64,000 nucleotides of DNA from positions 1,036,838 to 1,100,837 of the forward strand of contig NZ_KE386573.1 in NCBI RefSeq assembly GCF_000427685.1, read 5' to 3'. The number at the start of each line of letters is the position of its first letter. Position 1 is the first letter of the stretch. The notes below the pieces were generated by a model that was not told the DNA's origin, ran no database searches, and saw only the letters and a list, made by a program, of their open reading frames with translations. The stretch comes from Haloplanus natans DSM 17983. GTDB taxonomy: Archaea > Halobacteriota > Halobacteria > Halobacteriales > Haloferacaceae. The position numbers were made by a program, and so were the translations under genes. Positions 50,877 through 59,169 of this stretch are shown here, piece by piece.

Positions 50877-52303
50877 TCCACCACCCGCCGTCGGTGTGCC
50901 GCGTCGACTTCGGTGGCGCCCGTGCGTTCGGTGTCGGCAAGCTCCGACAGCAGCGCCTCGCGTTCGTCGAGCGCGTCCAACACGTCCGCGTACGACTCGT
51001 CGGGCCGGGCCAGCGACGCGACGAGGTGACTGTTTCCACGTTCGACCACGCCCGTCGGCTCCGTGCCGTCGGCATCCGGTTCGAACAGCGACTCGAAGCC
51101 CACCTCGCCGCCGGCGTGGCGGACCTCCTCGATGGTCGCGACTCGTCGCCGTTCACCCGCCGAAAGAGTGACCAGCAGGTCGGTCGCCGCGAACGACGAC
51201 GCCGGAACGCCCAGATCGGTCACGACGCGTTCGATCACCGACTCGGCGCCGTCGCCGTGGATCGTCCCGAGAACGGCGCTCGACGCCGCACCGACGCGCA
51301 TCGCCTCGTAGAGTGTCGCCGCTTCCTCGCCCCTGACCTCGCCGAGGACGAGCGCGCCGTCTCCGAGTCGGAGCGCGGTTCGCAACGCCTCGGTCGCCGA
51401 GAGCGCCGGGCCGTCGTCGGCCGCGGTTCGGACGGCCTGTACGTCGCGGCCGGCATCACGGAGCGCCGACACCGGGAGTTCGGGCGTGTCCTCGACGACG
51501 ACGGTCCGGGTCGACGGCGGGAGTTCCCACAGGAGTGCCGAACAGAGCGTCGTCTTCCCCGCGCCGCGTGGCCCGGCGACCAGCCCTGCGGCGGCCCGTT
51601 CGATGGCCACCGAGCAGAGGGCCGCCGCCCGGGCAGGAAGCGTCCCGTTCGCCACGAGCGCCGGGAGCGTCCACGCGTCCGTGCGGTGAGAGCGAAAGAC
51701 GAAGCCGTAGCCGTCGCTGGCTGGATCGGTGACGCCCGCGACGCGGATACGGCCGCCGAACGGGCCGTCCGTCGTCGCGTCGAGCGTCGGCGTCGCGCGC
51801 GAGAACCCCCGTCCGCTCTCACGTCGGAAGCGCGAGGCGAGCGCTGCCACGCCCTCACGCGTCAGGTGGACGTTCGTCGGCAGTCGATCGCCGTCGATCG
51901 ACACCTGAACCGGGCCGTCGCTCACGGGTGCCGACACCACCACCTCCGATACCGCTGGGTCGGCGAAGAGGTCGTCGAGGACGCCGTGGCCGCGCGTGTG
52001 TTTCCGAAGGACGCGCTCGATCGACTCGATCGACATTTCGGTGTCGTCGGTCGCGTCCGCGACCGCTCGGACGGCGCGGGGAATCGCTCGTCCCTCGTTC
52101 CAACCGCTCGACGCTAGCCGGTCGTAGGCGGCCGACAGGGAACGCATCTCCGCCCCGTCAAGCCGCGAGTCGAGGGGTTCGAGCAGGTAGTAGTCGCCCC
52201 GATTGCCCCGATAGCGGCGTACCGTCGCCCCGGTGTCGAGTTCCCGTCGAGCCAGCAGCGTCGCCTCGTCTGGTGGTCGCTCGACCAGCCGTGAGTTCGA
52301 CAC
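50873..52303 (-). CDS. TadA/GspE-type secretion ATPase, C-terminal (catalytic) part
   Basis: The frame codes for about 476 residues of a type II/IV secretion ATPase. The N2-like part has LRKHTRGHGVLDDLFADPAVSEVVV. Walker A is LVAGPRGAGKTTLCSALLW, followed by the Asp box TVVVEDTPELP, Walker B region LVLGEVRGEEAATLYEAMRVG and the His box LGTIHGDGAESVI. No ATG lies at the N-terminus: the first start codon is a GTG at 52303, and coding continues upstream of it in the same frame (RVDDYETALSSTVGPTV). The N-terminal half is in another frame, so this is one gene split by an apparent frameshift. Confidence 0.85.
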   Translation of the reverse strand: MSNSRLVERPPDEATLLARRELDTGATVRRYRGNRGDYYLLEPLDSRLDGAEMRSLSAAYDRLASSGWNEGRAIPRAVRAVADATDDTEMSIESIERVLRKHTRGHGVLDDLFADPAVSEVVVSAPVSDGPVQVSIDGDRLPTNVHLTREGVAALASRFRRESGRGFSRATPTLDATTDGPFGGRIRVAGVTDPASDGYGFVFRSHRTDAWTLPALVANGTLPARAAALCSVAIERAAAGLVAGPRGAGKTTLCSALLWELPPSTRTVVVEDTPELPVSALRDAGRDVQAVRTAADDGPALSATEALRTALRLGDGALVLGEVRGEEAATLYEAMRVGAASSAVLGTIHGDGAESVIERVVTDLGVPASSFAATDLLVTLSAGERRRVATIEEVRHAGGEVGFESLFEPDADGTEPTGVVERGNSHLVASLARPDESYADVLDALDEREALLSELADTERTGATEVDAAHRRRVVE

Positions 52304-52344
52304 CGTCGGCCCGACGGTGGACGAGAGTGCGGTTTCGTAGTCGT

Positions 52345-52800
52345 CGACGCGGTCGGACCGGCGGCCAGTCCCGAGGTGGCCGCCAGATTCGCCACCGCGC
52401 CAGCGCGGCCGGTCGCTTCGTGGGCCGCCCCGAGCGGATCACGACGCGCCCGTGCCGCGAGTGTCTCGTCGTGGACGGCGGCGCGCGCGGCGAACTGCCC
52501 GGCTGCCACCAGCAACCCGACGGCACCGTCGTCGTAGACACGCTCGCGCCCGTCGTACCGGACGCGGACGGCGTCGGCGTCGCGGTCCGTGAGGGCCCCG
52601 ACCACCGTCGCACGACAGGCCGGTTCGGCGGCGAGGTCGCCTGCCTCCGGACAGTCGTCGGCGTCGACGACGAGGGTCGGTTTCCCGTCGACATCGGTTC
52701 CTGCCGGCGTCTGAAACGACGGAACGCACCCACACTCGGTCGTCGTGGCACCGTCGTCGGTCGGTCGGTCGCTGCCACGCAGTCGATCCAGGAGTCGCAT
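52345..52800 (-). pseudogene. N-terminal part of the same ATPase gene, out of frame
   Basis: From ATG 52800 the frame reads MRLLDRLRGSDRPTDDGATT, with a cysteine pair (ECGCVPSFQ, CPEAG) and VRVRYDGRERVYDDGAVGLLVAAGQF, REATGRAGAVANLAATSGLAAG-like sequence at the end. This is the normal N-terminal domain of haloarchaeal pilus-cluster ATPases. Around 52345-52372 the sense passes to the other frame, which continues with DRVDDYETALSSTV. Loss of one base (or gain of two) would produce this. It may be a real inactivation, a sequencing error or recoding. Confidence 0.6.
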
Positions 52801-52838
52801 AGGACGGGTGGCCCTGGCATCGCTTTTGAACCTCGGCT

Positions 52839-53273
52839 TCAGCCACGTGTGACGACGACGCCGACCCCCTCCGACCGGACGAGCGAGAGGACGAGTCGGT
52901 ACCGTGACGAGCCGTCGAAGACGACACGCCCATCGGGCGTTCTGAGATCGATCCCACGGAGTCGCGTCCGGTGGGTGCGCTGGCCGTCCAACCGGTAGCC
53001 GACGACGTCGGCGTCGCCGTCGATCCACAGGCTGGCGCCGACGGCGGTCCACGACCGCTGGGGTAGCCGGAAACGGACGATCCGGCGTGCGCTCGCCACG
53101 GGCGGTCGCGTCGGGTCCTCGTGTGCCCGGAGCGACCAAGCCGCGCGGTCGATCCGGTCGACCACGCGGTCGAGGTGGATCGCCGTCCGGGTCTCGCGCC
53201 CCTCGTCGACGGCGGGGGTGACCGCCGCCAGCAACGCGACCGTCAGACAGACGGCGAGGACGGCCCGGATCAC
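52839..53273 (-). CDS. Pilus-cluster exported protein (DUF7311-like)
   Basis: The protein has 144 residues. The GTG start at 53273 overlaps the upstream stop (GTGA). The hydrophobic N-terminus (IRAVLAVCLTVALLAAVTP) looks like a signal peptide or anchor, followed by a beta-rich domain (RIVRFRLPQRSWTAVGASLWIDG, DGRVVFDGSSRYRLVLSLVRSEG). Function unknown. It is between the coiled-coil gene and the ATPase gene. Confidence 0.72.
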   Translation of the reverse strand: MIRAVLAVCLTVALLAAVTPAVDEGRETRTAIHLDRVVDRIDRAAWSLRAHEDPTRPPVASARRIVRFRLPQRSWTAVGASLWIDGDADVVGYRLDGQRTHRTRLRGIDLRTPDGRVVFDGSSRYRLVLSLVRSEGVGVVVTRG

Positions 53274-53947
53274 AGGAGCCGTCGGAGGCGCTCGGCGAAG
53301 GTGTGGCCGTCGTCCGTCTCTGTACTCTCGGGCTCGTCGGCCATCGCGGCCGCCTCCGCGAGGGCGGCGTCGGTGCGGGCGGCCACGGCGGACTGCTGGA
53401 CTCCCTTCTCGCCGTTCACCGACCCCGAGCCGTCGGCTGCCGACCACGAGGAACGGCGGTCGGCGGTCGGCGAGCCATCGCGGTCACGCTCGTGATCCGT
53501 CCCGTACTGGTCGGGGCCGGCGTGGCCGTTCTCGTATCGGGTGGAGTCGGGGCGCCCGTTTCCGCGTCCGCCGCGGTGGGGCGCCGTGTGGCTCCCGTCC
53601 TCGCGGTCGTCTCCGACGGCAGTCGCGTCGGCCGCGTCCCCGGCGCCGTCGCGTAGCTCCGCTCGAACCGCCTCTAGGTCGGCTTCGAGGCGGTCGACTC
53701 GCGCGACGGCGGCGTCCGCCCGCCGCTCGACCGCCTCGTCGACCGCCTTGACGCCACCGACGAAGCCGCGAAGCGCCTGCACGGCCGCGTCCAGTTCGGT
53801 CAGCCGGTCGTCGAGGTCCGCCACGGTCGTTTCGAGGTCGTCGAGGCGCGACTCCATCCGTGCTGCGTCGGGGAGGCCGTCGGTCGCGTGACCGTCGGTG
53901 ATCGTTCGTTCGAGGGCAGCGACGCGTTCTTCCAGTCGGTCGGCCAT
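53270..53947 (-). CDS. Coiled-coil protein, first gene of pilus cluster (DUF7310-like)
   Basis: The protein has 225 residues. Residues 1-100 show heptad repeats (MADRLEERVAALERTITDGH, LDDLETTVADLDDRLTELDAAV, RVDRLEADLEAVRAELR); the centre is low-complexity Gly/Asp/Arg/His; the end is FAERLRRLL. It is cytoplasmic and may organise the ATPase or platform, which is inference. It is the promoter-proximal gene of the minus-strand operon and diverges from a CetZ gene with an 85 bp gap. Confidence 0.75.
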   Translation of the reverse strand: MADRLEERVAALERTITDGHATDGLPDAARMESRLDDLETTVADLDDRLTELDAAVQALRGFVGGVKAVDEAVERRADAAVARVDRLEADLEAVRAELRDGAGDAADATAVGDDREDGSHTAPHRGGRGNGRPDSTRYENGHAGPDQYGTDHERDRDGSPTADRRSSWSAADGSGSVNGEKGVQQSAVAARTDAALAEAAAMADEPESTETDDGHTFAERLRRLL

Positions 53948-54032
53948 AGGGGCGGTGGCCCCGCTCTCGTACCTAAAGTCTCGGCTGCACTCAACGGTGC
54001 GTTGAAGGGGACGCAAGACACACGTCTGACGT

Positions 54033-55118
54033 ATGAAATCCGTCCTGATTGGCGTCGGGCAGGCCGGCGGGAAGGTAACCGCCGCGCTGTCCGACTTCGA
54101 CGCGCGCAACGGCTTCGGTGCCGTCGTCGGGTCGCTCGCGGTCAACAGCGCCCGCTCCGACCTCCAGTCGCTCCCCTTCGACACCGTCCTCATCGGCGGC
54201 GCCGAGGTGAACGGCCACGGCGTCGGTGGCGACAACGAACTCGGCACGCGAGTGATGCAAAACGACCTGCAGGAGGTGATGGGCGCCATCGACGGCCGGA
54301 CGACGGCCGAAGCGGAGGCGATATTCGTCGTCGCGGGTCTCGGCGGCGGGACGGGCAGCGGCGGCGCGCCCCTTCTCGTCCGCGAACTCTCCGAAATTTA
54401 CGACATCCCCGTCTACGGGCTCGGCGTCCTCCCCGGCCGCGACGAGGGATCGCTCTATCAGGTGAACGCCGGCCGGTCGCTGAAGACCCTGCTCCGCGAA
54501 GCCGACGCGACGCTGCTTGTCGACAACGACGCCTGGCGCTCCTCGGGCGAGAGCCTCGAATCCGGCTACGAGGCCATCAACGAGCGCATCGCCCAGCGGG
54601 TCGGCCTCCTCCTCGCTGCCGGCGAAGCCACGCAGGGCGTCGGCGAATCCGTCGTCGACAGCTCCGAAGTCATCAACACCCTCCGCGGGGGTGGCGTGGC
54701 GACCCTCGGATTCGCCTCGGCCGACGCCTCCTCCGACGCGGCCGCGAACGTCAACGTCGTCACGAGCACGACCCGTCGGGCGGTGCGGTCGGGGATGAGC
54801 CTCCCCGAGACGACGAGCGCGGAACGGGGACTGCTGGTCGTCGCCGGTCGACCCGACGCTATCTCGCGAAAGGGTGTCGAGCGCGCCCGCTCGTGGCTGG
54901 AGACGGAAATAGAGACGATGGAGGTTCGCGGCGGCGACTTCCCGACGCGGGACGACCGCCTCGCCGCCCTCGTTCTCCTCGGCGGCGTGGCTCACTCCGA
55001 CCGTCTGGAGGGCTTTCTCGAGCGGGCACGACAGGCCGCTCGCGAGGAGAAAGAACGCGAAGACGCGGCCGACGACGCGGCGGGACTCACGGACGACCGG
55101 ATCGACGGACTGCTGTAA
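54033..55118 (+). CDS. CetZ-family tubulin-like GTPase (third copy)
   Basis: The protein has 361 residues, closer to canonical CetZ than the pair at 1-3.4 kb: IGVGQAGGKV (6-15), GHGVGGDNELG (61-71), GGGTGSG (104-110), LGVLPGRDEGSLYQVNAGRSL, DNDAWRSSGES, VVDSSEVINTLRGGGVATLGFAS. The C-tail is a charged helix (RARQAAREEKEREDAADDAA). It probably acts as a cytoskeletal element for shape or motility complexes. It faces the pilus-like operon across a short divergent promoter that contains caacg/cgttg. Confidence 0.9.
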   Translation: MKSVLIGVGQAGGKVTAALSDFDARNGFGAVVGSLAVNSARSDLQSLPFDTVLIGGAEVNGHGVGGDNELGTRVMQNDLQEVMGAIDGRTTAEAEAIFVVAGLGGGTGSGGAPLLVRELSEIYDIPVYGLGVLPGRDEGSLYQVNAGRSLKTLLREADATLLVDNDAWRSSGESLESGYEAINERIAQRVGLLLAAGEATQGVGESVVDSSEVINTLRGGGVATLGFASADASSDAAANVNVVTSTTRRAVRSGMSLPETTSAERGLLVVAGRPDAISRKGVERARSWLETEIETMEVRGGDFPTRDDRLAALVLLGGVAHSDRLEGFLERARQAAREEKEREDAADDAAGLTDDRIDGLL

Positions 55119-55132
55119 TCGGCGCGGTCGCC

Positions 55133-56485
55133 TTACTTCGACGTGATCAGACTGCCGCCATCGAAGTCGGTGCGGCCGTAGTCGACATCCATCAGGTCGA
55201 GGATGGTGGGTGCGATGTCGAACAGGTCCGCATCGGTGATGGAGACGCCGGGATCGTCGACGAACAGCGTCGCGTTGTCGAAGCTGTGCATCCCGTTGCG
55301 CGGCCCCACGTCGAACACCTCGTCGTGGCCCTTGAATCCGGATTTGAGGTCGAAGCCGTGGTTCGGGATGGCGACCAGATCCGGCGCGATGTCGTCGTGG
55401 GCGCCCCGGAACGCGTCCTCCTTCTCGACGACGCGCGCACACACCTTCTTTCCGTCCGGTCCTTCGAGGGCTTCGAGCGCCGCCTTCAGTTCGTCCCGCA
55501 CCGTGGCGTACTCGTCTTCGGACACCGACCCACGCGGCTCGCGGCCCTCCAGGTTGATGTAGAATCGGCCGGGGATGAGCGAGTAGGCGCGGGACTCCTC
55601 GGCGATGTCGGTCAGGTCGTCGTGATCGTCGTCCTCGAAGGAGAGCCAGCCCTCTTCTTCGAGCCACGCGTTGCAGTGGACCTCGTAGTCGAGCGAGGTG
55701 AAGCCGTGGTCGCTGGCGACGACGAGGGTCACGTCGTCCGGAAGCATCTCCCGAATCCGTCCGACGTAGTCGTCGACGGAGCGGTAGAAATCCATGAACG
55801 CCTCCTTGTTCGGGCCGTCGCGTTCGTAATCCTTGAACAGGAAGTGGTTGACACGGTCGGTCGTCATGAAGACGCCGAAAAATAGGTCCCAGTCGTCCTT
55901 CTGGAGGTAGTGAGAGAAGGCCTCGAACCGGGTGTCGAGGGTCTCGTGGGCGTCCTCGACGAAGTCGCCTTTGTCCTCCTTGTGACCCAGCTTGGCGTTT
56001 ACGTCGATGGCGTAGTCGATCGACTGCAGATAGTCGCGGAGTTCGTCGGGGTGGGCGGCCTTGTCGACGCCGGGTGAGAGGAAGCCGGACACCATCCGCT
56101 GGACGTTCCGCTGGGGCGGGAACGTGACGGGGACGTTCATCACCGTCGCCTCTCGACCCGCCTCGTCGAGGCGGTCCCAGATGCGCGGCGCCTGCACGTC
56201 CTGACCCATCGGTACGTACGTGTCGTACGATCCGACTTCGCGGTCCTGGAACCCGTACACCCCCGTCTCACCGGGATTGACTCCGGTCGTGAGCGCCGGC
56301 CAGCAGGCACTCGACTCCGGCGGGACGATGCTGTCGATGGCGCCCGCACCTCCCTCCTCGGCGAGTGTCGCGAAGTTGGGAAACTCCTCGGGATGCTCTT
56401 CGAGAAGGCTAAACGGCACCCCGTCGATGCCGACGAACGCGACGCGAGGGTGGTCCGCACCACGCAGTCGATCGAACAGACCCAT
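55133..56485 (-). CDS. Alkaline phosphatase superfamily (type I phosphodiesterase-like) protein
   Basis: The protein has 450 residues. The start MGLFDRLRG is followed by the AP-superfamily core: VAFVGIDGVPFSLLEEHPEEFPNFATL (metal Asp), SSACWPALTTGVNPGETGVYGF with the nucleophile region, DLFFGVFMTTDRVNHFLFK, VVASDHGFTSLDYEVHCNAWL (metal DH), FDNATLFVDDPG. There is no signal peptide, so it is cytoplasmic. The substrate is not known; haloarchaeal members are often next to sugar or nucleotide genes. A TATA-like acttatt lies about 26 bp before the ATG. It converges with the CetZ gene. Confidence 0.87.
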   Translation of the reverse strand: MGLFDRLRGADHPRVAFVGIDGVPFSLLEEHPEEFPNFATLAEEGGAGAIDSIVPPESSACWPALTTGVNPGETGVYGFQDREVGSYDTYVPMGQDVQAPRIWDRLDEAGREATVMNVPVTFPPQRNVQRMVSGFLSPGVDKAAHPDELRDYLQSIDYAIDVNAKLGHKEDKGDFVEDAHETLDTRFEAFSHYLQKDDWDLFFGVFMTTDRVNHFLFKDYERDGPNKEAFMDFYRSVDDYVGRIREMLPDDVTLVVASDHGFTSLDYEVHCNAWLEEEGWLSFEDDDHDDLTDIAEESRAYSLIPGRFYINLEGREPRGSVSEDEYATVRDELKAALEALEGPDGKKVCARVVEKEDAFRGAHDDIAPDLVAIPNHGFDLKSGFKGHDEVFDVGPRNGMHSFDNATLFVDDPGVSITDADLFDIAPTILDLMDVDYGRTDFDGGSLITSK

Positions 56486-56758
56486 ACCACCGCATACCCG
56501 TGACGCCAATAAGTATCTTCGTTTCCGGCGGAATCCAGTTGGTAGCTGTGCCAGCCGCCGACATCGCCACTGCCTCGACGCCCGTCCACCGACGTGGATC
56601 GGTCGTCATCGCCGCCGCTGCCGGCTGTTAGGCGACCGTACCCCCCGGCCCGTCTTCTGGTGCGATTACGCGTCGTCGAGGCGGTAAAATCGACAGACGG
56701 AGCCGTGTTAACTGCACGTACCAAACTCCCTATTACCGATTCGATCTATCTCACTCGT

Positions 56759-57004
56759 ATGAGCACGACCACCGCGGGCACCGACCTCAACGAGAAACAG
56801 CGCCGAATCCTCGGCTATCTCCGCGAACACGCGGCGACGAAGACGTACTTCAAATCGCGACTCATCGCGGGGGAACTCGGGATGACGGCGAAAGAGGTCG
56901 GCGCAAATATGACCGCGATCCGAACCGGCGACTTCGACGTGGATGTCGAGAAGTGGGGCTACTCGTCGGGGACGACCTGGAAAGTCGATCTTCAGGGGTC
57001 GTAA
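56759..57004 (+). CDS. DUF7123-like small haloarchaeal protein
   Basis: The protein has 81 residues. LNEKQRRILGYLREHAATKTYFKSRLIAGE is a winged-helix-like unit, followed by LGMTAKEVGANMTAI and a beta hairpin (VEKWGYSSGTTWKVDL). It is probably a small DNA-binding protein. The 3' end overlaps the converging regulator by 13 bp. The 273 bp upstream hold no other gene that I can see. Confidence 0.78.
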   Translation: MSTTTAGTDLNEKQRRILGYLREHAATKTYFKSRLIAGELGMTAKEVGANMTAIRTGDFDVDVEKWGYSSGTTWKVDLQGS

Positions 57005-57615
57005 CGCACGAGCGAGTCGGCGTCGGCCGCGAACGCACGCGTCTCGGCGTCGAAGGAGTCGGCGTAGCGGACGAGCAGCGTGATGACCGTCTCCGGCCGC
57101 GAGACGACGTACCCGTCCGTCCGATCCAGGAGGCCGGCGTCGTCGAGTTGCGAGACGTACGTGCTCACCGTCGCCCGCGACACGTCCAGCGCGCTCGCTA
57201 TCTCGCTTCCGGTCGCGTCCGGGCGTCGCAGGAGCGTCAACACCATTCCGCGCGGCGTCTCGCGCCGCAGGTAGCCCAGTGCCACCTGTTCGAACGTCGA
57301 GAAGCGGTCGGCGAGGAAAAAGCGGCGGTAGTCGCCGTCGCGCCGCGAGACAAGCGCCCCTTCGTCCAGCAGGTGGCGGAGGTGGTGTTGGGTTTCGCCG
57401 GTCCCGAGTTTCAGATCGTCGCGGAGCTTCGAGAAGTGGGCGCCGGGGGTCGTGCTCACGTAGCCGAGGATGGCGTCGCGGGCGTCGTTCCCGTCCGTCG
57501 CCGCCCGTGCTTCGCCCGCGCTCAGGCCGGCCAGCGGCGCCGCGGCTCCCAGTGCGGCGAATCGTCGTAACGTCGCCCGCTTCTCGGCGTCGACCCCCCG
57601 GTCCCCACTCGGCAT
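56992..57615 (-). CDS. Winged-helix regulator with Tat-like N-terminal segment
   Basis: The protein has 207 residues. Two winged-helix units: about 50-105 (ILGYVSTTPGAHFSKLRDDLKLGTGETQHHLRHLL) and about 110-180 (ARGMVLTL-like core, ATGSEIASALDVSRATVSTYVSQL). Before them lies RATLRRFAALGAAAPLAGLS, twin arginine plus hydrophobic run plus AxA-like site (ARAATDG), which looks like a Tat signal peptide. A secreted DNA-binding protein would be odd; the helix may instead anchor it to the membrane. The effector is unknown. Confidence 0.8.
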   Translation of the reverse strand: MPSGDRGVDAEKRATLRRFAALGAAAPLAGLSAGEARAATDGNDARDAILGYVSTTPGAHFSKLRDDLKLGTGETQHHLRHLLDEGALVSRRDGDYRRFFLADRFSTFEQVALGYLRRETPRGMVLTLLRRPDATGSEIASALDVSRATVSTYVSQLDDAGLLDRTDGYVVSRPETVITLLVRYADSFDAETRAFAADADSLVRYDP

Positions 57616-57661
57616 CTACTCACACAGTCGTCACCGGCCGACTAAAACGTGTCGCCCCCGC

Positions 57662-58804
57662 CTACTCCGTCTCGGCTTCCGGTTCCTCGTCCGTGAACGT
57701 CGCTCCCTCGTCGGTGTCCTGTACGACCTCGTCCGCACTTTTGATGTCCGTCCCGGCACCCGACTTGATCGCTTCGGCCTCCTGTTCGAGTTCCTCGATG
57801 TCCATCTCGGCCGCTTCGTCGATCTGTCCGAGGATCTCCTCGATGTCGTCGAGACCGATCAGTTCGCGGGTCTCGGCGTCGAACTCCAGGGAGTCGAGCG
57901 CCTGCGAGTCCTGCACGTCGCTGCCGGTCAACTGCTTGCCGTACCGGCCGATCAGGGACGTGAGTTCCTGCGGGAGGACGAACGTCGTCGACTCGCCCTG
58001 GCCGATGCGTTCGAGCGTCTCCATCCCCTTGTCGATGACGGCGCGTTCGCCCATCGACTCGGCGGATTTCGCGCGCAACACCGTGGAGATCGCGTCACCC
58101 TGTGCCTCTAGAATCTGACTCTGCTTTTCACCCTGTGCGCGGATGATGTTCGACTGCTTTTCGCCCTGGGCCGTCTCGACGGCGCTCCGTCGCTCACCCT
58201 GGGCTTCGAGGATCATCGCCCGACGGCGACGCTCGGCGGAGGTCTGTTGCTCCATCGCTTGCTGGACGTCCTTCGAGGGGTTCACTTCCCGGACTTCGAC
58301 CGATTCGACGCGGACACCCCACTCGTCGGTCGGTTCGTCGAGTTCCTTCCGGATGCGGGCGTTGATCTCCTGGCGCTTGTTCAGCGTGTCGTCGAGTTCC
58401 ATGTCGCCGAGGACGGCCCGCAGGGTCGTCTGTGCGAGATTCGACACGGCCATCTTGTAGTTGTCCACCTCGAGAAACGCCTTTCGGGCGTCCATCACCT
58501 TGATGTAGACGACGGCGTCGGCCGTCACCGGCGAGTTGTCGCGGGTGATCGCCTCCTGGCGCGGTACGTCCAGCGTCTGTGTCCGCATGTCGAAGGCGTA
58601 CGTTCGGGAGACGAACGGTGGGATGAACGTGATGCCCGGTTCGAGCAGCCGACGGTACTCGCCGAAGACGGTGAGGGCCTTCTTCTCGTATGCGTCGACG
58701 ATTTCGACCATCTGGTAGACGGTGACGATGGCGAGAAGCAAGACGAGCAGTCCGACGAACAGCGGGCCGATGCTCGGGAGTATCTGCAGTACAACGGGGG
58801 CCAT
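57662..58804 (-). CDS. SPFH-domain / stomatin-like membrane protein
   Basis: The protein has 380 residues. One N-terminal helix (GPLFVGLLVLLLAIVTVYQM), an SPFH domain (about 35-200: YEKKALTVFGEYRRLLEPGITFIPPFV, RTQTLDVPRQEAITRDNSPV, LRAVLGDMELDDTLNKRQEI), then a long coiled coil with the repeats ILEAQGERRSAV, TAQGEKQSNIIRAQGEKQSQ and a Glu-rich tail. The family forms membrane scaffolds and often pairs with NfeD; no nfeD is adjacent. ATG 58804 gives the standard start. A cccttttgcc stretch 25 bp upstream may be the promoter. Confidence 0.92.
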   Translation of the reverse strand: MAPVVLQILPSIGPLFVGLLVLLLAIVTVYQMVEIVDAYEKKALTVFGEYRRLLEPGITFIPPFVSRTYAFDMRTQTLDVPRQEAITRDNSPVTADAVVYIKVMDARKAFLEVDNYKMAVSNLAQTTLRAVLGDMELDDTLNKRQEINARIRKELDEPTDEWGVRVESVEVREVNPSKDVQQAMEQQTSAERRRRAMILEAQGERRSAVETAQGEKQSNIIRAQGEKQSQILEAQGDAISTVLRAKSAESMGERAVIDKGMETLERIGQGESTTFVLPQELTSLIGRYGKQLTGSDVQDSQALDSLEFDAETRELIGLDDIEEILGQIDEAAEMDIEELEQEAEAIKSGAGTDIKSADEVVQDTDEGATFTDEEPEAETE

Positions 58805-59169
58805 GATGTGGTCTTGGGCTGTGGTCGGCAAAAGGGTTCGCACGGTCCCGTGAGAGTCGCGCTATCGTCGAGGCCATCCAGCGCGGGCGGCGGCCACAAC
58901 ATATAACCGGATGTTGGCGGAAGTGTACCGAGTGTACCGTCCACCACACTCCGGGGTCGACATCGAGGGGGACGCCGGATCGGATGGACGGATCACGTCG
59001 AACGGGAGCGTGGAACCCGAACGGAGTCGGGGGGTAGTGGTATGATCGCCGAATCCGTCCCTCGGCTGGCCTGCTCGCCGACCGGCTGGCGCAACGTAGT
59101 AGAGGGGAGCGAACGGTATCGGCGGTTCGAACCGGGACGATCCGGCGTGACTCCACGCACAGTTACGAC
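58805..59169. other. Divergent intergenic region, 365 bp, no gene seen
   Basis: The longest gene-free stretch of the window separates the SPFH gene from the DUF7344 gene. It holds aacatataaccggatgtt (about 58899-58916), an inverted repeat aacat/atgtt around a TATA-like core, a short direct repeat gtgtaccgagtgtaccg (58922-58938), and palindromic element C at its right end. Frames across it lack coding character. Confidence 0.6.
59106..59169. repeat. Palindromic element, copy C, partial
   Basis: ccgggacgatccggcgtgac followed by tccacgcacagttacgac matches copy B at 33 of 38 bases. Only four base pairs of the stem (ccgg/ccgg around gacgat) remain. It abuts the ATG of the next gene rather than a stop codon. 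Confidence 0.5.

Noticed and set aside
52114..52344. Continuation of the ATPase N-terminal frame below 52345
   Set aside because: The frame stays open to 52114 but its translation (STTTKPHSRPPSGRR) has no protein character; the true sense continues in the other frame.
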